DNA of 64,000 nucleotides from Bizionia argentinensis JUB59 (GTDB lineage Bacteria; Bacteroidota; Bacteroidia; Flavobacteriales; Flavobacteriaceae). Both the position numbers and the translations under genes were made by a program. Below are positions 55,762 to 64,000 of this stretch, piece by piece. How positions within the stretch are numbered: the first letter of the stretch is position 1; each line of letters starts with the position of its first letter. The stretch covers positions 1 through 64,000 of the forward strand of contig NZ_AFXZ01000036.1 in assembly GCF_000224335.1 (NCBI RefSeq), in the 5' to 3' direction. A model generated the notes under the pieces. It was not told where the DNA came from. It did not search any database and saw only the letters and a program-made list of their open reading frames with translations.

Positions 55762-56703
55762 CTAATCTTTAGGTGCTTGTACCAATAACCAAGCATCTTT
55801 ATTATGTGTTTTTTTAACCTCTCTTAAAGCTTGAAGCGCTTCTAGTCGATTTTCGTAACTTGAATACACTACTTGGTGTAAACCATACTTATTACTGCCA
55901 ATGTTACGAGCAGCATAACCCAAGTCTTTTAGCTGATTTACTTTTTTATCGCTGTTTTCTTCCAAACGGAAAGCTCCAGCTATAATATGATAATTGCCAC
56001 TTTGTTTTTTAACGTTCAAAGTTACGGCAGGTAGTGGATTATTAATGACAAAGGTTGCTTCTTGAATTCTGCTTTCAAGTTGTGTGTTCGCTTCTTCTTG
56101 TGCTAATTGGTTATGTGTTTCAATTTGATTGACATAATAGTTAGAAGCTGCAAAACCACCAATACTTAAGGCAATGATACCAATAGCCGCATATTTTAAA
56201 TAACCGCGAGACTGACGTCTGTTGTGTGTAATAGCAATAGGAATTACTTTTTCAATAGCCTGAACAGTTTCCTTGTGAGTTTCACGGGTTACTTTAGATG
56301 ATGTAAACTGTGATAATCCGAAAGCATCAGTTAAGTAATTAAAATTATAAGAAGGTTCAAATAACATATTCCCTTCATTATTTAAAGATACGCTGCCAAT
56401 GTTTTCAAAAGCAATGGTTTCACCTTGAACTAGGTACGACTTTAAGTATTTAACGCGTTTACTAATTTTATGACAAGCTTCTTCGTAAGGAATTTTTTCA
56501 ACATCAGCGATGTAACGCGCTAATAATCCATCGTTTTCTTTAATTTGCTCATTAAATGACACGACTTTTTTTGGCGGATAAAAAGCATTTGTTGTCTCAT
56601 GTATAGTTGCTGATACACGACGCGTTAAAAATGAGCCGAATTCAGGTACCGTAACACATTCGTAACGGTAGAGTAAATCACTTATGTAAGGTTCTAATTG
56701 CAT
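55762..56703 (-). CDS. SPOR-domain protein with HU-CCDC81-like N-terminal domains
   Basis: 313-residue inner-membrane protein. Residues 1-130 look like the bacterial HU-CCDC81 tandem domains (YISDLLYRYECVTVPEFGSF and ENIGSVSLNNEGNMLFEPS); one membrane helix lies at about 169-188; the C-terminal SPOR domain (about 234-310) starts with NYHIIAGAF and binds denuded peptidoglycan at division sites. Probably a cell-division or envelope protein with a cytoplasmic DNA-binding-like head. Divergent from dprA. Confidence 0.85.
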   Translation of the reverse strand: MQLEPYISDLLYRYECVTVPEFGSFLTRRVSATIHETTNAFYPPKKVVSFNEQIKENDGLLARYIADVEKIPYEEACHKISKRVKYLKSYLVQGETIAFENIGSVSLNNEGNMLFEPSYNFNYLTDAFGLSQFTSSKVTRETHKETVQAIEKVIPIAITHNRRQSRGYLKYAAIGIIALSIGGFAASNYYVNQIETHNQLAQEEANTQLESRIQEATFVINNPLPAVTLNVKKQSGNYHIIAGAFRLEENSDKKVNQLKDLGYAARNIGSNKYGLHQVVYSSYENRLEALQALREVKKTHNKDAWLLVQAPKD

Positions 56704-56708
56704 AGAAA

Positions 56709-56716
56709 CAAAGTTA
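56709..56716 (-). promoter_or_regulatory. Candidate -7 element of the SPOR gene, close to the start codon
   Basis: Minus-strand TAACTTTG fits TAnnTTTG and ends only five bases upstream of the ATG at 56703, which would make a nearly leaderless mRNA. No TTG is present at -33, so this may be chance. Confidence 0.35.
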
Positions 56717-56807
56717 GGGTTTTTTGTATGCGAATAAAAAATCTTGCTAACAATTTATTAACATCTTAAAATTTCTTTACTTGTATGCTGAAAATCAAAC
56801 TACTAGT

Positions 56808-57911
56808 ATGACAGATAATCGCTTATTACATATTTTGGCATTGCAGCATGTGCCGTTCATTGGAGATATTACAGCCAAAAAATTAATTAACCATTGCGGT
56901 TCTGTTGAAGCGGTTTTTCAAGAGAAAAAACACCATCTACTTCAAATTGATGGTGTTGGTACAAATGTTATTCGTGATTTGTACAATAAAAATCATTTTG
57001 CAGCTGCGGAAGCGGAAATGAAATTTATTATGGAAAATAATATTCAATGCTTGTATTTTATGGATGAAGGCTATCCACACCGATTAAAAAATTGTATTGA
57101 TAGTCCTATTTTATTGTTTCAGGTGGGAAATGTGAACCTAGAAAACCAACGGATTATCAGTATTGTTGGTGCTCGAAAAATTACAACAGCAGGCATTGCC
57201 TTTTGCAATAAGTTAATTGAAGAACTAGCGCCTTTTAATCCCATTATTGTTTCAGGATTTGCTTACGGAACAGATATCACTGCTCAAAAAGCCGCTATAA
57301 AACACGGTTTACAAACCATTGGGTGTTTAGCGCATGGTTTAAATCAAATTTATCCGAAAACACATAAGAAATATATGGTAGATGTGGAGAAAAATGGCGG
57401 TTTCTTCACCGATTTTTGGAGCTCGGACTCTTTTGATAGAAACAATTTTTTAAAACGCAACCGCGTAATTGCTGGTGTTAGTCAGGCCACAATTGTTATT
57501 GAATCAGCTGAAAAAGGGGGTAGCTTAGTCACGGCAGATATTGCCAATTCCTATAATCGTGATGTTTTTGCGGTTCCAGGGCGAACAACAGACAGTCAAA
57601 GTGTGGGTTGTAATAATTTAATAAAATTCCAGAAAGCACATTTATTATCTCATCCTTTAGATATTCCTTATATGCTGAATTGGGAACTAGAAAGTAAACA
57701 AAAACCACCTATCCAAAAACAATTATTTGTGAATTTAGAACCCGACGAGCAAACTATTTATAATTATTTGCAAACCAAATCCAAAGAGGAATTAGATAGT
57801 ATTGCCATAGACTGCCAACTGCCCACCTATCGCGTAGCCAGCCTTTTGCTTAATATGGAATTAAAAGGCGTGGTAAGGCCTTTGCCTGGAAAGTTGTTTG
57901 AAATCATTTAA
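56808..57911 (+). CDS. dprA: DNA-processing protein DprA
   Basis: 367-residue protein that loads RecA on incoming single-stranded DNA during transformation. N-terminal helix-hairpin-helix-like region (VPFIGDITAKKLINHCG), the Rossmann core ISIVGARKITTAGIAF, IVSGFAYGTDITA, RNRVIAGVSQATIVIE and KGGSLVTADIAN, and a C-terminal winged-helix (residues about 305-367). The start is the ATG at 56808, since the TTG at 56781 gives nine atypical residues. A palindrome begins one base after the stop. Confidence 0.94.
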   Translation: MTDNRLLHILALQHVPFIGDITAKKLINHCGSVEAVFQEKKHHLLQIDGVGTNVIRDLYNKNHFAAAEAEMKFIMENNIQCLYFMDEGYPHRLKNCIDSPILLFQVGNVNLENQRIISIVGARKITTAGIAFCNKLIEELAPFNPIIVSGFAYGTDITAQKAAIKHGLQTIGCLAHGLNQIYPKTHKKYMVDVEKNGGFFTDFWSSDSFDRNNFLKRNRVIAGVSQATIVIESAEKGGSLVTADIANSYNRDVFAVPGRTTDSQSVGCNNLIKFQKAHLLSHPLDIPYMLNWELESKQKPPIQKQLFVNLEPDEQTIYNYLQTKSKEELDSIAIDCQLPTYRVASLLLNMELKGVVRPLPGKLFEII

Positions 57912-57912
57912 A

Positions 57913-57930
57913 TTCCCGCGAAAGCGGGAA
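57913..57930. repeat. Stop-codon-abutting palindrome B
   Basis: TTCCCGC-GAAA-GCGGGAA, a perfect 7-bp stem with a GAAA loop, one base after the dprA stop. The following ATCGAAGATTCAAGGAAG and TAATCTC match the tail of copy A with few changes. Confidence 0.8.
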
Positions 57931-57996
57931 ATCGAAGATTCAAGGAAGTTAATCTCCTAATAGCTACATATATACTTTCTAATTTGGTTCGTTACT

Positions 57997-58965
57997 CTAA
58001 TACCCAACCTTCTCACGCACTCGCGTAATAACCGAATTAGCAACTTGGCTCGCTTTTTCAGCACCAATCTTTAAAGCGTCATCAATTTCGTGTAGGTTAT
58101 TCATATAATGATTGTAACGTTCGCGTGGCGTTTCAAATTTTTCGATAATTAACTCAAACAAGGCTTGCTTGGCGTGACCGTAGCCATAATTACCAGCTTC
58201 GTAGTTGGCTTTCATAGCAGCAATTTCACTTTCAGAACCGAGTAAATTATATAAAGCAAAACAGTTACAAGTGGCCCAATCTTTAGGATCTTCTAAAGCA
58301 GTACTATCGGTTTGAATAGACATAACTTGCTTGCGTAGTTTTTTATCGTTTAAAAAGATATTGATAAAATTCCCACGGCTCTTACTCATTTTTTCACCAT
58401 CTGTTCCAGGGATCAACATATCATTATCGGCAGTTTTTCCTTTTGGTAAAACAAAAGTTTCACCCATTTGTGCATGAAAACGCGAGGCAACATCGCGTGT
58501 CATCTCTATATGTTGCAACTGATCTTTTCCTACCGGGATAATTTCAGCGTCATAAGCTAAAATGTCGGCAGCCATTAGCATCGGATAGTTAAATAAACCG
58601 GCGTTTACATCTTCTAGTCGGCCAGCTTTATCTTTAAAACCATGAGCTAATGTTAAGCGCTGATACGGAAAGAAACAGCTTAAGTACCACGTTAATTCGG
58701 TTACTTGCGGGACATCACTTTGTCTAAAAAACACACTTTTCTTAATATCTATACCAAAAGCCAACCAGGTAGCAGCCGTGGAATAGGTGTTATGTCTTAA
58801 TAATTCGGCATCTTTAATTTGCGTTAGGGTGTGTAAATTGGCAATAAACAAAAACGAATCGTTTTCTGGCTTATTAGCCATTTCTATAGCGGGTAAAAGT
58901 GCTCCTAAAATATTCCCTAGATGTGGTGTGCCTGTGCTTTGTATGCCTGTAAGTATTCTTGCCAT
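57997..58965 (-). CDS. trpS: Tryptophan-tRNA ligase
   Basis: 322-residue class I aminoacyl-tRNA synthetase. The HIGH equivalent is H15-L-G-N18 in TGTPHLGNIL and the KMSKS loop is K192-M-S-K-S196. Full length. It has its own promoter and a palindrome in the leader (58972-58989). No tRNA-Trp is seen nearby. Confidence 0.95.
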   Translation of the reverse strand: MARILTGIQSTGTPHLGNILGALLPAIEMANKPENDSFLFIANLHTLTQIKDAELLRHNTYSTAATWLAFGIDIKKSVFFRQSDVPQVTELTWYLSCFFPYQRLTLAHGFKDKAGRLEDVNAGLFNYPMLMAADILAYDAEIIPVGKDQLQHIEMTRDVASRFHAQMGETFVLPKGKTADNDMLIPGTDGEKMSKSRGNFINIFLNDKKLRKQVMSIQTDSTALEDPKDWATCNCFALYNLLGSESEIAAMKANYEAGNYGYGHAKQALFELIIEKFETPRERYNHYMNNLHEIDDALKIGAEKASQVANSVITRVREKVGY

Positions 58966-58971
58966 GTTTAC

Positions 58972-58989
58972 TTCCCATGGAAATGGGAA
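58972..58989. repeat. Palindrome D in the trpS leader
   Basis: TTCCCAT-GGAA-ATGGGAA, a perfect 7-bp stem with a GGAA loop, six bases upstream of the trpS ATG on the minus strand. Same size and pattern as the stop-abutting copies A-C. In the transcript it could hide the ribosome-binding region. Confidence 0.7.
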
Positions 58990-59022
58990 TCTTTTTTTAG
59001 TTATATGCTTTATTACAAGTTA

Positions 59023-59053
59023 CAAAGGTAATTTTTTTAATACAAAAGCTCAA
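59023..59053 (-). promoter_or_regulatory. Bacteroidota-type promoter of trpS
   Basis: On the minus strand: TTG (59051-59053), 20-base spacer, TACCTTTG (59023-59030). This is a full -33/-7 match. The leader would be about 50 bases and include palindrome D. Confidence 0.7.
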
Positions 59054-59063
59054 TTTATTTAAG

Positions 59064-59071
59064 TAGTTTTG
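59064..59071 (+). promoter_or_regulatory. Candidate -7 element of the plsC-like gene, near the start codon
   Basis: TAGTTTTG fits TAnnTTTG and ends six bases before the ATG at 59078, which would give a nearly leaderless mRNA. No TTG at -33 was found, so support is limited. Confidence 0.35.
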
Positions 59072-59077
59072 GTCTCC

Positions 59078-59809
59078 ATGACAATTGTTAAACAAACTTT
59101 TTGGATATTTTATCGAATTTGGTTCTATGTGCTGGTTGCAGTGCCTATTATCATTATGTTGCCTTTGCTGCTTTTATCCATAGCAAAGGAATCTTGGTAT
59201 CCTTATTTTTATAGATTAGCGCGACTCTGGGCACGATTTATTTTAATAGGTATGGGTTTTAATACGCATATTAATTTAGCTCAAAAACCAGAACGTAAAG
59301 CTAGCTATATGTTTATTGGTAACCATACGTCTATGGCCGATATTATGCTGATGCTTGTGGTATCTGAAAATCCTTTTGTATTTGTTGGTAAAAAAGAATT
59401 GGGGAAAATTCCATTATTTGGGTTTTTCTACAAACGAAGCTGTATTTTGGTAGATAGGAGTTCTGAAAAAAGCAGGAAAGCTGTTTTTTTAAGAGCACAA
59501 CGCCGTTTAAACCAAGGGTTGAGTATTTGTATATTTCCGGAAGGCGGCGTGCCAGATGAAGATATTATTTTAGATGATTTTAAAGATGGTGCTTTCCGTT
59601 TAGCTATTAATCATCAAATCCCGATTGTACCTGTTGTGTTTTTAGATAATAAAAAGCGCTTTCCATTTACTTTTTTTAGCGGAAGCCCGGGGAAAATGCG
59701 CGTTGTTGGTTTTCCGTTTATTCCAACAACAGGCTTGCTTGTTTCCGATACTAAAGACCTTAATAAGGAAACGCGCTCGAAGATTTTAAATGCTTTACAA
59801 ACGGATTAA
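59078..59809 (+). CDS. 1-acyl-sn-glycerol-3-phosphate acyltransferase family protein
   Basis: 243-residue PlsC-type enzyme of phospholipid synthesis that acylates lysophosphatidate. One N-terminal membrane helix (about 14-35). The catalytic H83-xxxx-D88 is in GNHTSMADI and the substrate motif is FPEGGVPDE. ATG at 59078 is used; the in-frame TTG at 59069 lies over the -7 element. Followed by a terminator. Confidence 0.9.
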   Translation: MTIVKQTFWIFYRIWFYVLVAVPIIIMLPLLLLSIAKESWYPYFYRLARLWARFILIGMGFNTHINLAQKPERKASYMFIGNHTSMADIMLMLVVSENPFVFVGKKELGKIPLFGFFYKRSCILVDRSSEKSRKAVFLRAQRRLNQGLSICIFPEGGVPDEDIILDDFKDGAFRLAINHQIPIVPVVFLDNKKRFPFTFFSGSPGKMRVVGFPFIPTTGLLVSDTKDLNKETRSKILNALQTD

Positions 59810-59812
59810 ATC

Positions 59813-59848
59813 AAAAAAGCCACTCCTGGCACAGAGTAGCTTTTTTTA
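59813..59848. terminator. Intrinsic terminator after the plsC-like gene
   Basis: AAAAAAGC-C-ACTC pairs with GAGT-A-GCTTTTTT around an eight-base loop with one mismatch, followed by T. It also faces the convergent membrane protein gene. Confidence 0.8.
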
Positions 59849-59904
59849 TTCATAATGCCGCTTTAAATTGAATTAAGAACAGCATTAATCAAACCAACTA
59901 AAAA

Positions 59905-61664
<1,760 letters not shown>

Positions 61665-61665
<1 letters not shown>

Positions 61666-62207
61666 TATAAGGACTGTGCGTTAAAACCCGCTTTATATAC
61701 TTCAATTTTATCTTTTAAAATTTTTCTTGCCCGTGCTAAATTGGACTTTGATGTGCCAATATTAATACTTAATAAATTAGCTATTTCTTTGTGAGAATAC
61801 CCATCTAATACATACATATTAAATACTAATCTGTATCGATCTGGTAAATCTTGAATTATTTTTAGAAGGAAATCGAGCGGTATTTGTTCATCATCAATTT
61901 CTATTTCTTCATCTTCAATGAAATCTTCATTTATAATTTCAAAAACGCCTTGGCCTCTGTAGTGCTGTAAAGCCGTATTAATGGCGATTCGTTTTAGCCA
62001 ACCTTCAAAAGAACCTTTATGTTTAAACTGATCTATTTTTTTAAAAATAGTCAAAAATGTGTCTTGCAGATTGTCTTCTGCCTCGGCGTAATTTCTAGAA
62101 TACTTTAAACAAACCGAAAACAATGTGCCCGAAAAGAGCTGGTATAGTTCGCTTTGTGCATGGGTATCATGATTACTACAATTTTCTATGAGTTGATTTA
62201 AACTCAA
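61665..62207 (-). CDS. RNA polymerase ECF-type sigma factor
   Basis: 180-residue sigma-70 family factor. Region 2: AEDNLQDTFLTIFKKIDQFKHKGSFEGWLKRIA (read in parts; LQDTFLTIF and GSFEGWLKRIA are key). Region 4: DLPDRYRLVFNMYVLDGYSH then KEIANLLSINIGTSKSNLAR. Of the kind that controls envelope functions. Its stop overlaps the start of the membrane partner gene by one base. Confidence 0.92.
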
Positions 62208-62232
62208 TTAAACACATTTAGTTAAACATTAA

Positions 62233-62646
62233 TTAATCTACTACTGGAACTTCAAAAATTAAATAGTCATCCTCACCATCGGCATTTAGACCTAGCCAAA
62301 ACTTCAATACATACAAATCTTGATTTAAGGGCTTAAATGTGAATGATTTTTCCACAGTATTATCCGTATTAATTATTGGACAATCAAAATCCCCACTATA
62401 AACAGTGGACATGATAGCAATCATAACGCTGCCAATTTCTGTTTGCATATAAATATCTTTATAGGCGTGGCATTCTGTTGGTATTTTAAACCTGACCAGA
62501 ATATCATAGGTTTCGCCGCGTACAAATTCCTCTGGAACAGTAGCGCTTTCTATAGGTAATAATTCAATATAAGTAGTCTCAGTATCATCGCTTAAACTGC
62601 AAGAGACTGTAAGTATTGCAAACAGACAAATAATTAGTTTTTTCAT
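62233..62646 (-). CDS. Putative lipoprotein of unknown function
   Basis: 137-residue exported protein; the signal ends LTVSC at Cys16 followed by SLSDDTETT. The rest is beta-rich with conserved-looking cysteines in PTECHAY and DFDCPI, which could form a disulfide. No domain recognised. It lies 25 bases upstream of the ECF sigma gene on the same strand, so it may belong to that operon. Confidence 0.68.
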   Translation of the reverse strand: MKKLIICLFAILTVSCSLSDDTETTYIELLPIESATVPEEFVRGETYDILVRFKIPTECHAYKDIYMQTEIGSVMIAIMSTVYSGDFDCPIINTDNTVEKSFTFKPLNQDLYVLKFWLGLNADGEDDYLIFEVPVVD

Positions 62647-62719
62647 AATTTAGACAAACGTATATAAATGTGTTCACATGTTAGATGCAAAAACAACAGA
62701 AAGGTTGCGTCTGAATATA

Positions 62720-62746
62720 AAAAAATCCCAAATAAATTGGGATTTT
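62720..62746 (-). terminator. Intrinsic terminator of recA
   Basis: On the minus strand AAAATCCCAA and TTGGGATTTT form a 10-bp stem around five bases, followed by TTTTTTT-rich sequence. It ends recA transcription ahead of the lipoprotein gene. Confidence 0.85.
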
Positions 62747-62752
62747 AAAAAC

Positions 62753-63754
62753 TTAAGCTGATTTAATCAACTCTTTTATTTTGGTTTCTAACTCGTCCAT
62801 GAGTTCCGGGTTATCTTTTATCAGCGCTTTAACTGCGTCGCGACCTTGTCCTAATTTGGTGTCTCCGTAGCTAAACCAAGAACCAGCTTTTTTAACAACT
62901 TCATATTCGACAGCAATATCTAATATTTCACCGACCTTGGAAATACCTTCGCCGTACATAATATCAAACTCTGCTAATCTAAAAGGAGGCGCAACTTTGT
63001 TTTTAACCACTTTTACTCGGGTTTTATTTCCTTGAACGTTTCCGTCTGTATCTTTTATTTGAGTAGAACGTCTAATATCTAAACGTACAGATGCATAGAA
63101 TTTAAGTGCATTACCACCAGTAGTCGTTTCTGGATTTCCAAACATAACACCAATTTTTTCACGTAATTGGTTAATGAAAATTACTGTACAATTAGTTTTA
63201 CTAATAGATGCTGTTAGTTTCCTTAGGGCTTGAGACATTAAACGGGCATGTAACCCCATTTTAGAATCACCCATTTCACCTTCAATCTCTGCTTTTGGTG
63301 TTAAAGCGGCAACCGAGTCAATAACTACAATATCTATAGCACCTGAACGAATTAAATTATCGGCAATCTCTAAAGCTTGCTCTCCGTTGTCTGGTTGCGA
63401 AATAATAAGGTTATCAATATCAATTCCTAATTTTTCGGCGTAGGTACGATCAAAAGCGTGCTCTGCATCAATAAATGCTGCAATACCACCTGCTTTTTGC
63501 GCTTCGGCAATTGCGTGTAAGGTTAAGGTTGTTTTACCAGAAGATTCTGGTCCATATATTTCAATAACACGACCACGAGGATAACCATTTACACCTAATG
63601 CAATGTCCAATCCTAATGAACCCGAGGAAATTGACTCGACATCCACAACGGCTTGATCACTCATTTTCATTACCGTTCCTTTGCCGTAAGCCTTATCTAA
63701 TTTATCTAAAGTTAGTTGTAGTGCTTTTAATTTAGCTTCTTTTTCGCTGCTCAT
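62753..63754 (-). CDS. recA: Recombinase RecA
   Basis: 333-residue DNA strand-exchange protein central to recombination and repair. Walker A is GPESSGKTT (68-76, Lys74); [20 protein letters not shown] is Walker B with loop 1; [20 protein letters not shown] is loop 2 region. Full length, normal termini. Ends with its own terminator. No LexA-box search was possible by eye. Confidence 0.97.
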   Translation of the reverse strand: MSSEKEAKLKALQLTLDKLDKAYGKGTVMKMSDQAVVDVESISSGSLGLDIALGVNGYPRGRVIEIYGPESSGKTTLTLHAIAEAQKAGGIAAFIDAEHAFDRTYAEKLGIDIDNLIISQPDNGEQALEIADNLIRSGAIDIVVIDSVAALTPKAEIEGEMGDSKMGLHARLMSQALRKLTASISKTNCTVIFINQLREKIGVMFGNPETTTGGNALKFYASVRLDIRRSTQIKDTDGNVQGNKTRVKVVKNKVAPPFRLAEFDIMYGEGISKVGEILDIAVEYEVVKKAGSWFSYGDTKLGQGRDAVKALIKDNPELMDELETKIKELIKSA

Positions 63755-64000
63755 TTCTGTATTTTTTATCTTATGAAAGTGCTGCTAAAATACTACTCTT
63801 TTTCCACTTTACAATTTTATGACGCAACCTTTTTGTTGTTTTTGCATCTACTTAATGAAGTGGGAAACTTTTGCTATGAGAACAATTAGAAAAACACTAT
63901 TTATTAACGAATTAGGCGTTTCAGTGACTGTATTTTTAAACAGTAGCTGTAAAGTCGATGGTGGTTAGCTCTGTTATGTATTTTTTTGAATAACAAAAAA
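63755..64000. other. Region upstream of recA at the window end
   Basis: 246 bases to the window end. Apart from the presumed recA promoter I find no convincing gene: a 30-codon ORF at 63876-63968 lacks support. No tRNA or repeat is evident. Confidence 0.5.

Noticed and set aside
58972-59053. T-box or Trp leader peptide for trpS
   Set aside because: The leader is about 50 bases, lacks the T-box sequence and has no Trp-rich short ORF.
63876-63968. 30-codon ORF starting MRTIRKTLF
   Set aside because: Too short, no lipobox at a proper place, no homologue that I recognise; probably chance.

Overview
The window is a stretch of a low-GC Bacteroidota chromosome, almost certainly from the family Flavobacteriaceae. 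Support comes from TAnnTTTG-type promoters, a long signal-peptide-bearing AtpB, an ATP synthase cluster without atpD/atpC, the gliding/type IX secretion lipoprotein PorW/SprE, and many Flavobacteria-type hypothetical families (DUF6909, DUF6341, DUF6427, DUF4254, DUF5687, DUF4292). I cannot name the genus from sequence alone. No rRNA, tRNA, CRISPR, phage or transposase gene was recognised.

Layout. (1) 1-4440: tatA, an M23 peptidase, a GH3-family adenylating enzyme and a protein with a nucleoside-phosphorylase-like C-terminal domain. (2) 4447-28121: a large surface polysaccharide locus. It starts with a Wzz-like protein, the dTDP-L-rhamnose genes (rfbB, A, C, D) and cysQ. Next is an AT-rich accessory block (10 to 21.6 kb) with a lipoprotein, a DmpG-like aldolase fused to a DUF115-like domain, a KdsB-like cytidylyltransferase, a HAD phosphatase, a flippase, a GT42/DUF115-like transferase, three polymerase/ligase-type membrane proteins and two glycosyltransferases. 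A conserved-looking end follows: UDP-glucose dehydrogenase, UDP-xylose synthase and the initiating sugar transferase, facing a minus-strand pair (GT4, CapK-like). (3) 28.2-33.2 kb: housekeeping genes (purD, upp) with small family-specific proteins and a heptosyltransferase-like GT9. (4) 33.5-37.9 kb: an orphan PaaE-type reductase divergent from a PadR-HAAS-like-permease-ABC ATPase operon. (5) 38-47.2 kb: porW/sprE, bactofilin and the ATP synthase operon atpZ-DUF6168-atpB-E-F-H-A-G, which carries an inserted four-helix-bundle gene. (6) 47.3-54.9 kb: a lipoprotein gene, then flippase, dut, a broken GIY-YIG gene, a nucleotidyltransferase, a TPR protein, a DUF4292 lipoprotein and an EnvC-like protein. 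(7) 55-64 kb: a thioesterase, a SPOR protein, dprA, trpS, plsC, an ECF sigma factor with its membrane partner, a lipoprotein and recA.

How the genes fit together. The polysaccharide locus can supply dTDP-rhamnose, UDP-glucuronate and UDP-xylose, and probably one CMP-activated 3-deoxy-ulosonic acid made by an unusual aldolase-cytidylyltransferase-phosphatase trio. The sugar transferase primes the lipid carrier, glycosyltransferases extend it, the flippase moves it, and Wzy/WaaL-type proteins polymerise or ligate it with Wzz-like length control.

The most interesting non-routine signals are: the aldolase/KdsB/HAD/GT42-like module; a PadR operator-like dyad lying exactly between the -33 and -7 elements of a near-leaderless promoter; a four-helix-bundle gene bounded by 23-bp inverted repeats inside the ATP synthase operon; hairpins in several gaps of that operon; a family of short palindromes that sit directly against stop and start codons; and a pure (AAC)17 run in the partner protein of the ECF sigma factor.
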